A stretch of DNA of 64,000 bases from Clostridium sp. DL-VIII (GTDB taxonomy: Bacteria > Bacillota > Clostridia > Clostridiales > Clostridiaceae): assembly GCF_000230835.1 (NCBI RefSeq), contig NZ_CM001240.1, positions 938,501 through 1,002,500 of the forward strand. Reading direction: 5' to 3'. The translations under genes were made by a program, and so were the position numbers. How positions within the stretch are numbered: the first letter of the stretch is position 1; every line of letters starts with the position of its first letter. Shown here piece by piece: positions 45,726 through 54,427 of the stretch. A model generated the notes under the pieces. That model was not told the DNA's origin and did no database searches. It saw nothing but the letters and a program-made list of their open reading frames with translations.

Positions 45726-46322
45726 TTATCTCACCATACAAGGTTTTTTATTATTAAATTCCCATCCTGGTATTAAGTATTGCATTCCCATTGCATCATT
45801 ACGTGCACCAAGACAGTGCTTGTTGTATAACTCGTTAGCTTTAGCTACTTGATCCATATCAATTTCTATACCTAAGCCTGGTTTTTCAGGAATTGACACT
45901 GATTGTAATGAAAGACTGTGTACAAATTGTCTCCAGTCAGTTGCAATCATATTTGTAGCTGTTGGGAGTCCTGTTTCTCTTCTGAATTCTACCATTACTT
46001 CTCTTCCTGAGAATCCATTTTCAGCTCCACATGGATCTTCTGCATAAGCTAAAATTCCATGCATATCTTTACATAATCTTATAGCATCTCTTAATAACCA
46101 TCCGCCGTTTGGATCAAGAGTTATACGAGCTTTTGGGAAACGTTCATGTAAAGCAATTATAGCTTCAATTTCTTCTTCCCCTCTTAAAACGCCACCTTTT
46201 AATTTGAAATCTTCAAATCCATAAAGTTCATGAGTTGCTTCAGCTAACTTTAATATTTTTTTCGGTGTCATAGCTTCTTCTGTACGTATGCGGTAGCACT
46301 CGTTTAAGAAAAAATAAGCTAT
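45726..46322 (-). pseudogene. gudD: Glucarate dehydratase remnant with internal deletions
   Basis: Translation matches the C-terminal half of GudD almost word for word ([11 protein letters not shown] ... [10 protein letters not shown] ... LDPNGGW ... YAEDPCGAE ... [12 protein letters not shown] ... [11 protein letters not shown] ... CMVR). The first ~150 residues are missing. The frame can be followed upstream ([10 protein letters not shown]) only to a TAG at 46323. A stretch of roughly 90-100 residues is absent between SLQSVSIP and [10 protein letters not shown], removing the catalytic His-Asp dyad of the enolase-superfamily barrel. The Lys of KLK and the metal-binding Asp/Glu remain. It is non-functional and opposite in strand to its neighbours. 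Confidence 0.88.
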
Positions 46323-46363
46323 CTAAAGAAAAACGAATTATGCATACGAATGAAAAAAACATG

Positions 46364-46401
46364 TTGAAAACGATTGATATTCGTGCAAATGAATATTGAA
46401 T
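46364..46401 (+). promoter_or_regulatory. Conserved 38-bp control motif, copy 2 (upstream of the GntP-family permease)
   Basis: TTGAAAACGATTGATATT followed by CGTGCAAATGAATATTGAAT, differing at four positions from the copy at 44097. A second cre-like sequence, GAAAACGTTTTTTGG, lies at 46511. The permease starts 274 bp downstream of the motif. Confidence 0.6.
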
Positions 46402-46674
46402 TAGATTGTTAAAAATATGATAATCTATATATAAATTATTTCTAAGAAAGCCAACTTCTTTCTAGAAAATAATTTGGGATTTCTAAAACTTATATAAGTA
46501 TATTGTAAAAGAAAACGTTTTTTGGAAAATATGAAGAATGTGAAAATTTTAATTAAGTTTTTTAAATGATGAAAAAATGAAAGTAGTATATAAAATTAAC
46601 ATTTTATAGTCTAAATTCTATCTTATTATCTAAAAATCGAAATTAGAAATACATTAATTAAAGGAGAGAGTGAT

Positions 46675-47997
46675 ATGGCACTAGTTACAGTTGCATTTGG
46701 TGTATTAATATTATTAATATTAATGATGGGATTTAAAATTGATGGATTTATTTCACTAATTTTAGTTTCTTTAATTGTTGGTCTTATGTTAGGAATGCCT
46801 TTAGACAAAGTTACAGCGTCTATGTATAAGGGAGTTGGAAGTCAACTGCAAAGTTTAATATTTATTCTTGCATTTGGAGCAATGCTTGGTAAGTTGCTAT
46901 CTGATTCAGGGGCAGCTTCTCGTATAGCTACAACTCTTATTAACAAATTTGGAAAGAAAAATGCTAGGTGGGCAATGTTATTAACTGCACTTGTTGTTGG
47001 TATTACAATGTTTTATGAAGCAGGGTTTATCGTATTAATCCCTATAGTTTATACTGTAGTTATTGAAATGGATATTCCATTAATGTCTGCCGGTTTACCA
47101 GTAGTTACTGGATTATCAATTACACATACATTTTTACCACCGCATCCAGGCCCAGCATTAGTTGTTTCAACATATGGAGCAAGCATGGGTAAAACGTTAC
47201 TTTTAGGTCTTTTGATTGCGATACCATCTATAATAATTTTAGAACTGTTTTATAATAAATCAAAATGGGCTTTAAGTGCAAAAGCTTCAATTCCAGAAGG
47301 ATTAGCATCTAGACAAAAATTTAAAGAAGAGGAACTACCAGGGTTTGGTATAAGCGTATTTACAGCGTTAATTCCTATATTCTTAATTGCTGCTTCAACT
47401 TTTGGTGAGCTCTTGTTAGATAAAAATTCAATAGCGTTGAAATATATAAACTTCATTGGTGATGGACCAATTGCTTTACTAATTTCTGTATTATTTGCTA
47501 CTTACACTCTTGGTATTGCCCGTGGCAAAAAGATGGAAGAAGTAATGAAAAGTTTAGCAGGTTCAGTAAAAGCTATTGCCATGATACTATTAGTAATTGG
47601 TGCTGGTGGTGCCTTTAAACAAGTAATTGTTGATGCAGGTATAGGTAATGCAGTTAATGAACTTACTAAAAATATAAATATTTCACCTTTAATATTGGCT
47701 TGGATTATTGCAGCAGCCGTAAGAACTGCAGTTGGTTCAGCAACAGTAGCTATATCTACAGCTTCTGGTATAATATTACCAATGATAGCAACATCAGGGG
47801 TTAATATAGAATTGATGGTTTTAGCTACATCATGCGGTAGTATGTTTGCGTCACATGTTAATGATCCAGGATTTTGGATGTTTAAAGAATATTTCAACCT
47901 ATCTGTTGTTGATGCTATAAAGGTAAGAACTCCATATACATGTCTTTTATCAGTATTTGGTTTAATCGGGGTGCTAATTTTAAGTAATTTCTTCTAA
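46675..47997 (+). CDS. GntP-family organic-acid permease
   Basis: A 440-aa integral membrane carrier with about 12-14 hydrophobic helices. Family hallmarks are GAMLGKLLSDSGAASRIATT near the first third, ITHTFLPPHPGPALVV, and the C-terminal VGSATVAISTASGIILPMI and FASHVNDPGFWMFKEYF. GntP proteins import gluconate-like acids with H+. Here, with GarK and GarR genes downstream, glycerate, glucarate or a related hydroxy acid is plausible. AAAGGAGAG precedes the ATG. It carries its own promoter region with the 38-bp motif and ends at a terminator. Confidence 0.9.
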   Translation: MALVTVAFGVLILLILMMGFKIDGFISLILVSLIVGLMLGMPLDKVTASMYKGVGSQLQSLIFILAFGAMLGKLLSDSGAASRIATTLINKFGKKNARWAMLLTALVVGITMFYEAGFIVLIPIVYTVVIEMDIPLMSAGLPVVTGLSITHTFLPPHPGPALVVSTYGASMGKTLLLGLLIAIPSIIILELFYNKSKWALSAKASIPEGLASRQKFKEEELPGFGISVFTALIPIFLIAASTFGELLLDKNSIALKYINFIGDGPIALLISVLFATYTLGIARGKKMEEVMKSLAGSVKAIAMILLVIGAGGAFKQVIVDAGIGNAVNELTKNINISPLILAWIIAAAVRTAVGSATVAISTASGIILPMIATSGVNIELMVLATSCGSMFASHVNDPGFWMFKEYFNLSVVDAIKVRTPYTCLLSVFGLIGVLILSNFF

Positions 47998-48120
47998 AAT
48001 AGGTTTAAGTTAAGTCTATACGCGAGTATGTTATTAAAAGTTAGTAAGTATATTTTTAAGATATAAGTTAGTCGATTATAGTTACATAGCTAAATATGAA
48101 TTAAAATAGAAAAAATATAA

Positions 48121-48173
48121 AAGCTGTCTCAAAATAGAAAATTAATTTCTGTTCTGGGATAGCTTATTTTTCT
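48121..48173 (+). terminator. Terminator of the GntP-family gene
   Basis: AAGCTGTCTCA and TGGGATAGCTT enclose a further AGAAA/TTTCT stem, then ATTTTTCTG. The 644-bp gap 47998-48641 also holds a second stem AGCAAACAG (48241) / CTGTTTGCT (48291) and the promoter region of garK. Confidence 0.8.
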
Positions 48174-48641
48174 GTTGACTAAATATAAATAATTGATTTG
48201 TTGAGTCAAAATCTAAAGGAATGTTGATTACTAATTTAACAGCAAACAGGAATCTTGTGGAATAATTACATTTTGAAGTCTTCTGTTTGCTTATAAAATT
48301 AAAACGGATAAAAGGTGCAATAGAAAGATTATATTCACTAAGAGTGTTACAAAATAACTAAAACTATTTTAAACACTTGTAAACATATGCAAGAAAGTCG
48401 ATAACATTGAAGAGATAAAGTTTTATGTTGTATAAAAATCACACAAAAAAATGCTTAAAAAATCTAAATTCTTTGTATATATGCACATTGTTTACTGTTC
48501 TTATTTTAAGTATAATTAACTCATGAAAAAGTTATCAATGCTGATTAATTAGGCGATGAGTTAAAAGGTAGTTGATAATAGAATCTACAAAATATTAAAA
48601 GGGTCATATGGACATTAAATTGTTGTGACTGGAGGTGAATT

Positions 48642-49787
48642 ATGAAAATAGTTATAGCGCCTGATTCGTTTAAAGGTAGTTTGACAGCTCTTGAAGTAGC
48701 AAATTCTATTGAAGAGGGACTTGAAGAATATAACAAAGATTTTATAATTGAAAAAGTACCTATGGCTGATGGCGGAGAAGGAACAGTTGAGTCTTTAGTT
48801 TCACTTACAAATGGGGAAATAATAAATGTAGAAGTTAAAGATCCACTTTTGAGAGAAATAAAAGGCTTTTATGGACTACTTGGCGATAAAAAAACAGCTG
48901 TAATAGAAATGGCAGCGGCTTCAGGATTACCATTACTAAAGGAAAATGAAAGAAATCCTCTTATAACATCTTCATATGGAACAGGACAATTAATAAAAGA
49001 TGCATTAGATAGAGGTTGCAAGAATTTCATAATTGGAATAGGTGGTAGCGCTACCAATGATGGCGGAACAGGTATGTTGAAAGCATTAGGAGCAAGATTT
49101 TTAGATAAAGCTAACAAGGAAATTAGCGATGGAGCAGCTGAATTAGATCAATTATATAAAATTGATATGACAGGTTTTGACGAAAGAATTTTTGAATGTG
49201 ATATAAAAGTTGCTTGTGATGTTGAAAATCCTCTTTGCGGAGATAATGGAGCTTCCTTTATATTTGGAGCGCAAAAAGGTGCTGATAAACCAATGATGAA
49301 AGTTTTGGATAATAATTTATGCCACTATGGAAAGATTTTAGAGAATACCTTTAATCTTGAGGTAATTAATGTTCCAGGAGCTGGAGCAGCAGGAGGTATG
49401 GGTGCTGCATTAATAGCGGTAGTTAGAGCCAAATTAGAACGTGGTATAGATATTATTATCAGAGAAAGTGAACTTAGTGAAAAATTGAAAGATGCAGATT
49501 TAGTTTTTACAGGTGAAGGCAGAATTGATTATCAAACTAAGTTTGGGAAGACACCTTTTGGTGTAGCAAGTGAAGCTAAAAAGAAGAATATTCCGGTAAT
49601 TGCACTTGCTGGTTCAATAGGTGATGGAACAGAGACATTATATGAACTAGGATTTGATGGAATATTTAGCATAATAGATAAACCAATGTCATTAGATGAT
49701 GCAATTAAGAATAGTTCAGAACTTGTGAAAGAAGCTGCATTTAGAATAATAAATTTATACTTGAGTCATGAAAGAAAATTAAAATAA
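48642..49787 (+). CDS. garK: Glycerate kinase (GarK/GlxK family)
   Basis: A 381-aa glycerate kinase of the GarK class that phosphorylates D-glycerate, in this class usually to 2-phosphoglycerate. The N-terminus KIVIAPDSFKGSLTALEVAN and the segments MADGGEGTV, GIGGSATNDGGTGMLKALGA, GAAGGMGAAL and TGEGRIDYQT are all diagnostic, and the length is standard. GGAGGTG precedes the ATG. It is the first gene of a garK-lyase-garR operon and is the last step of galactarate/glucarate breakdown. Confidence 0.95.
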   Translation: MKIVIAPDSFKGSLTALEVANSIEEGLEEYNKDFIIEKVPMADGGEGTVESLVSLTNGEIINVEVKDPLLREIKGFYGLLGDKKTAVIEMAAASGLPLLKENERNPLITSSYGTGQLIKDALDRGCKNFIIGIGGSATNDGGTGMLKALGARFLDKANKEISDGAAELDQLYKIDMTGFDERIFECDIKVACDVENPLCGDNGASFIFGAQKGADKPMMKVLDNNLCHYGKILENTFNLEVINVPGAGAAGGMGAALIAVVRAKLERGIDIIIRESELSEKLKDADLVFTGEGRIDYQTKFGKTPFGVASEAKKKNIPVIALAGSIGDGTETLYELGFDGIFSIIDKPMSLDDAIKNSSELVKEAAFRIINLYLSHERKLK

Positions 49788-49805
49788 TAGATGGGAGTAA
49801 TTGGT

Positions 49806-50705
49806 ATGTTTAAACCTAATGGAATTATCCCTGCTTTAGTAACACCTTTAGATGAGCAAGGAAATTTAATGGAAGGTGCATTAAAAAAAGTTATTGACTA
49901 TACTTTAGAAGCTGGAGTTCATGGAGTATTTGTCCTAGGAAGTACGGGAGAAATATATGGATTAACAGATAAACAAAAGCAAAGAGTTATGGAAGTAACT
50001 GTTGAACACGTAAACGGAAGAGTACCAGTTTATGCTGGAGCTGGTGAAATCACAACAATTAATACTATAAAAACTGCACAAATGGCAGAAAAGGTTGGAG
50101 GAATTTCAGCCCTTTCAGTAATAACTCCATATTTTGTTTCACCAACTCAAGATGAGTTAGTAGAACACTATACGGCTGTTGCAAATTCAGTAAAAATGCC
50201 AATAATTTTATATGGATGTGATGGTAGAGCCCATAACTCAATAATGCCTGAAACTGCTTTAAAATTATCAGCAGTAGACAACATAATAGGTATTAAAGAC
50301 AGTAGTGGAAGTTCTGAAAGAATGGATAAGTATCTAGAACTTACAAAAGATATAGAAGATTTCTCAGTATTATGTGGTATAGATACATTCATTTATCATG
50401 GGTTATGCAACGGAACTAAAGGAGCTATTGCTTCAAGTGCGAATGTTGCACCTAAGATATCTGTAGGGATTTACAATGCAGTTATGAATGGTGATCATGA
50501 AAAAGCTCAAGCATTACAAAATAAATTACAACCATTAAGAGATGCTTATGCTCTTGGAACTTTCCCAGGAGTTATAAAAGAAGCACTTAGAATGGTTGGA
50601 GTTGATGCTGGAGTAGCATTAAAACCAGTAGGGCCAATGAGTGACGAAAGTCGTAAGAAATTAGCTGAAGTTTTAAAAGCTTTAGATGTTTATAATATAA
50701 AATAA
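49806..50705 (+). CDS. DapA-family lyase, candidate 5-keto-4-deoxyglucarate aldolase
   Basis: A 299-aa class I aldolase-fold protein of the DHDPS/NAL family. GSTGE lies at residues 45-49, the active-site Tyr136 in ILYGCDGR and the Schiff-base Lys164 in IIGIKDSSGS. It is not a housekeeping DapA by context: it lies between garK and garR, exactly where the class II aldolase GarL would be needed, and no GarL is found. It may split 5-keto-4-deoxyglucarate into pyruvate and tartronate semialdehyde. A KdgD-type dehydratase/decarboxylase is the alternative. The ATG at 49806 has GGGAG 8 bp upstream. Confidence 0.8.
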   Translation: MFKPNGIIPALVTPLDEQGNLMEGALKKVIDYTLEAGVHGVFVLGSTGEIYGLTDKQKQRVMEVTVEHVNGRVPVYAGAGEITTINTIKTAQMAEKVGGISALSVITPYFVSPTQDELVEHYTAVANSVKMPIILYGCDGRAHNSIMPETALKLSAVDNIIGIKDSSGSSERMDKYLELTKDIEDFSVLCGIDTFIYHGLCNGTKGAIASSANVAPKISVGIYNAVMNGDHEKAQALQNKLQPLRDAYALGTFPGVIKEALRMVGVDAGVALKPVGPMSDESRKKLAEVLKALDVYNIK

Positions 50706-50807
50706 AATCAGATTTTAGATGGCGGTTACATAGGTTATCTAAAGCTAGATAAAATAAATTAAAAAAGCTAAATAATTCTTAAAATTAATAATAGGAGTGA
50801 TTTATAG

Positions 50808-51695
50808 ATGAAAATAGGATTTATAGGACTTGGAATCATGGGAAAACCTATGGCTAAAAATTTAGTGAAAGCTGGCTATCAATTAATAGTAAGTGACTTT
50901 GCTAAAGAAGCAGCAGAAGAATTAAAGGCACTTGGTGCAGAAACTTGCTTAAGCAATAAAGAAATAGCAACACAATCTGACGTGGTTATAACAATGTTAC
51001 CAAATTCACCACAAGTTAAAGAAGTAGCACTTGGAGAAGGTGGAATAATTGAAGGAGCTCATTCAGGATTAACATTAATTGATATGAGTTCAATTGCACC
51101 ACTTGCATCAAGAGAAATCTGCGAAAAATTAGCTGAAAAAGGTGTTGAAATGCTAGATGCCCCAGTAAGTGGCGGAGAACCAAAAGCTATTGATGGAACT
51201 ATTTCTGTTATGGTTGGAGGAAAGCAAGAACTTTTCGACAAATACTATGATGTAATTAAAGCGATGGCTGGTTCAGTTGTAAGAGTTGGAGAAATTGGTG
51301 CTGGAAATATAGCAAAACTTTGTAATCAAACTATAGTAGCTATAAATATAGCGGCTATGTCAGAAGCTTTAGTATTAGCTCAAAAGGCTGGAGTAAGTCC
51401 AGAACTTGTTTACAATGCAATTAGAGGTGGTCTTGCTGGAAGTACAGTTTTAGATGCAAAAGCACCACTAATTATGGATAGAAAATTTGATCCAGGATTC
51501 AGAATTAATCTTCATATAAAAGATTTAAATAATGTATTAGAAACTTCTCATGGAGTAGGTGTTCCATTACCATTAACAGCAGCTGTACGTGAAATCATGG
51601 AAGCATTAAAGGTTGATGGACATGAAATGGAAGACCATTCAAGTATAATTAAATACTATGAAAAATTAGCAAATGTAGAAGTTCATAGAAAATAG
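50808..51695 (+). CDS. garR: Tartronate semialdehyde reductase
   Basis: A 295-aa β-hydroxyacid dehydrogenase. The N-terminal NAD-binding GLGIMGKPMAKNLVKAGY, the substrate-binding DAPVSGGEPKA and the catalytic Lys170 in GAGNIAKLCNQ are the family marks; the pattern is closest to 2-hydroxy-3-oxopropionate (tartronate semialdehyde) reductase. It makes D-glycerate for the kinase encoded 1 kb upstream. An AGGAGTG ribosome site precedes the ATG. Third gene of the operon, 102 bp after the DapA-family gene. Confidence 0.92.
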   Translation: MKIGFIGLGIMGKPMAKNLVKAGYQLIVSDFAKEAAEELKALGAETCLSNKEIATQSDVVITMLPNSPQVKEVALGEGGIIEGAHSGLTLIDMSSIAPLASREICEKLAEKGVEMLDAPVSGGEPKAIDGTISVMVGGKQELFDKYYDVIKAMAGSVVRVGEIGAGNIAKLCNQTIVAINIAAMSEALVLAQKAGVSPELVYNAIRGGLAGSTVLDAKAPLIMDRKFDPGFRINLHIKDLNNVLETSHGVGVPLPLTAAVREIMEALKVDGHEMEDHSSIIKYYEKLANVEVHRK

Positions 51696-52385
51696 AAACT
51701 TATTAAAAAGTTATTAAAAAACTCAAACAAATTACCTTAGATTATAATAGGATTGTAATACTTATTTTATAACATCCTATCTCTAAAAAAACTAACAACT
51801 TATTTATTACAATTCCATTTATAATAATAAAATCATTTAATAAATCATAAACAAAGAGAATAAATTGTTGTAAAAAACTATAAGCAACCAAAAGAATTTG
51901 GTAAATTACAGTAGATAAGTATATAATTGCAGTAATTACTTTTACAATATCTCATTTTTAAGATATTAATAAATTACTTATTGCAATTATATTAAATTAA
52001 AACCTAATAATGAATTACAAAATTTAATGAGCCGTATACTTCAATTTAAATATAATTTTGTACTGATGATAAATTAATTACAATTACCTAAGATATAAAA
52101 AAATGTTTATTATAATTTTATCTAATAAAGAACTATAATTTAAGCAACCACTATGTTTAGATAAAATTATTGTAATGAGTATTTCAAATCCAAACTTAAA
52201 TACTTATATAAATATAACCATACGCTGCAAAAACTACATTTAGGCAAATTCAAGGTATTTTGAGTTGAGATGGAGTTTAGAAAAAAGCAGCAAACAAATA
52301 ATATTAACCAATTAATAAAAACATGAAATTATTTATAAAGATAAGTTCATGTTTTTATTATCTCAAAAATTGATGGGGTAAGAAA
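51696..52385. other. 690-bp very AT-rich gap with scattered ATTACAA/TTGTAAT heptamers
   Basis: No gene. The heptamer ATTACAA or its complement TTGTAAT recurs (about 51753, 51807, 52014, 52077, 52169), and AACTATAA-AAGCAACCA is repeated near 51876 and 52131. Just before the next gene AAAACATGAA (52318) and TTCATGTTTT form a hairpin with a T tract that could end or attenuate a transcript. Confidence 0.5.
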
Positions 52386-53351
52386 ATGAATGCTAACAAG
52401 ATACTTATACTATTGCCTGTAAACGAGAAACAAAAAGCGTTAATACAAAGTGTATCACCTAATTCTATTTATCTATATGATACTTATGCAACTGTAGACA
52501 AAGAAGCAGTTCAAAGCGCAGAAATAATAATAGGAAACCCTCCAGCAGAAATGCTTATAGGTTCTCCGAATTTAAAATGGCTTCAGTTAAATAGTGCAGG
52601 AACTGATGCTTATATAAAAGAAGGAGTACTAAAAGAAGGTGTAATGATTACTAATGCAACAGGTGCATATGGATTAGCAATATCAGAACATATAATTGGG
52701 GTTCTTCTTCAGTTATTAAAAAAGCTTCATCTTTATAGTAATAATCAAAAACTACATCTTTGGAAGGATGAAGGAGAAGTTAAATCCATTTATAATTCTA
52801 AAATTTTAATAATTGGGTTAGGTGATATTGGAGAAGAGTTTGCTAAGAGAGTAAAAGCCTTTGGTGCATACACAATAGGGGTAAGAAGAAGTAATACTAA
52901 AAAGGCCGAATATATTGATGAGTTACATTTAATGGACAAAATAGATGATTTACTTCCAACAGCAGATGTTGTAATGCTTTCATTACCGTCTACTAAAGAA
53001 ACTTACAAAATGTTCTCAAAGGATAGGCTTAAATTGATGAAAAAAGGAGCAGTACTTTTAAACGTAGGTAGAGGAAATGTACTTGATACAGATGCTTTAT
53101 GTGATTTAGTGGAAAGTAATCATCTATTAGGAGCTGGTTTAGATGTTACTGATCCAGAGCCACTAACTAAAGAACACAGAATATGGGATATAGAGAATAT
53201 AATTATCACTCCACACATTTCTGGTGGATATCATCTTCCTGAAACCTTTGAAAGAATTGTAAGAATTAGTGCAGAAAATCTAGAAAGATTTACTAAGGAT
53301 CAAAAGCTTAAGAATATTGTAGATTTTAAGACAGGATATAGAACTTTATAA
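52386..53351 (+). CDS. D-2-hydroxyacid dehydrogenase family protein
   Basis: A 321-aa NAD(P)-dependent dehydrogenase of the D-2-hydroxyacid family. The Rossmann motif ILIIGLGDIGEEFAKRVKAFG starts near residue 138. The catalytic set is visible as Arg in NVGRGNVLD, Glu in DVTDPEPL and His in TPHISGGYH. It interconverts 2-keto and D-2-hydroxy acids; glyoxylate/hydroxypyruvate-type or a sugar-acid substrate is likely, given the sugar-diacid genes upstream and an aldo/keto reductase downstream. GGGG precedes the ATG. It begins a three-gene redox cassette. Confidence 0.88.
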   Translation: MNANKILILLPVNEKQKALIQSVSPNSIYLYDTYATVDKEAVQSAEIIIGNPPAEMLIGSPNLKWLQLNSAGTDAYIKEGVLKEGVMITNATGAYGLAISEHIIGVLLQLLKKLHLYSNNQKLHLWKDEGEVKSIYNSKILIIGLGDIGEEFAKRVKAFGAYTIGVRRSNTKKAEYIDELHLMDKIDDLLPTADVVMLSLPSTKETYKMFSKDRLKLMKKGAVLLNVGRGNVLDTDALCDLVESNHLLGAGLDVTDPEPLTKEHRIWDIENIIITPHISGGYHLPETFERIVRISAENLERFTKDQKLKNIVDFKTGYRTL

Positions 53352-53486
53352 AGAGAAACAAATGTAGTTATAAGAATAAAATTACTTTTTTATAATAATA
53401 AGTATAAGATTGTAATTCACTTAAGCCCTATTTAATGAATTAAGATAATTATTGAAATAAAGATAATTATTGAAAGGATGAGTTAA

Positions 53487-54377
53487 ATGCCCAATAATGA
53501 AATATTAGAAATGAGAGAAGTAATAGAAAAGAGAAAAGTAATTTTACCAGATGGAACTAAGGTTTCAGCCCTTGGCCAAGGGACTTGGTTTATGGGGGAA
53601 AGTCAAAGTAAAAGGGATAGTGAAATTAAGGCCTTAAAGTTAGGATTAGAACTTGGGATGAATTTCATTGACACAGCAGAGATGTATGGAAATGGTTTAT
53701 CAGAAGAATTAATTAGTCATGTTATAGATGGTTGTAGAAAAGATGTCTTCCTAGTTTCAAAAGTATATCCGCATAATGCTGGAAGAAATTCAATTGTTGA
53801 AGCTTGTGAAAATAGCTTAAGAAGATTAAAAACTGATTATTTGGACTTGTATCTTCTTCATTGGAGAGGGCGAATACCTTTTGAAGAAACTATAGAAGGA
53901 ATGGAACTATTAAAAAAGCAAGGAAAAATATTAAGATGGGGAGTATCAAACCTAGATAAAGATGATATGGAGGAGTTATTCCATAAATCCAATGGTGAAA
54001 ATTGTGCTGTAAATGAAGTTTTATATCATATTGGTTCAAGAGGTATAGAATTTGATTTATTACCATGGCAAAGAAATAATAACATACCAACTATAGCCTA
54101 TTGCCCATTAGCACAAGGTGGATCATTGGAAAGAAATATATTAAGAGATGATACTCTAAATGAAATTGCTAAAGAGCATAATGTGAAACCATTGCAAATA
54201 GCACTTGCATGGACAATACGTGAAAATGATATTATATCAATTCCAAAAGCAGCAAGTGTTGAACATGTTATAGAGAATGCTAAAGCAGCATCAATTATTC
54301 TGTCTCCATCAGATATTGCAAGGTTAGATAAAATATTTAAAAAGCCATCTAGAAAAATGCCATTAGATATAGTGTAA
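53487..54377 (+). CDS. Aldo/keto reductase
   Basis: A 296-aa (α/β)8-barrel NADPH-dependent reductase. The catalytic tetrad can be read as Asp and Tyr in FIDTAEMYGNG, Lys in VFLVSKVYPHN and His in YLLHWRG. The C-terminal SIPKAASVEHVIENAKAA binds the cofactor phosphate. AAAGGATG precedes the ATG. It lies 135 bp after the hydroxyacid dehydrogenase and 50 bp before the flavoprotein gene. It reduces a sugar aldehyde or keto sugar; the exact substrate cannot be told. Confidence 0.9.
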   Translation: MPNNEILEMREVIEKRKVILPDGTKVSALGQGTWFMGESQSKRDSEIKALKLGLELGMNFIDTAEMYGNGLSEELISHVIDGCRKDVFLVSKVYPHNAGRNSIVEACENSLRRLKTDYLDLYLLHWRGRIPFEETIEGMELLKKQGKILRWGVSNLDKDDMEELFHKSNGENCAVNEVLYHIGSRGIEFDLLPWQRNNNIPTIAYCPLAQGGSLERNILRDDTLNEIAKEHNVKPLQIALAWTIRENDIISIPKAASVEHVIENAKAASIILSPSDIARLDKIFKKPSRKMPLDIV

Positions 54378-54427
54378 AATGGAAAATCCAATTAAAAAAA
54401 TTTAGTTAGCGAAGGGGATTAGATTAT

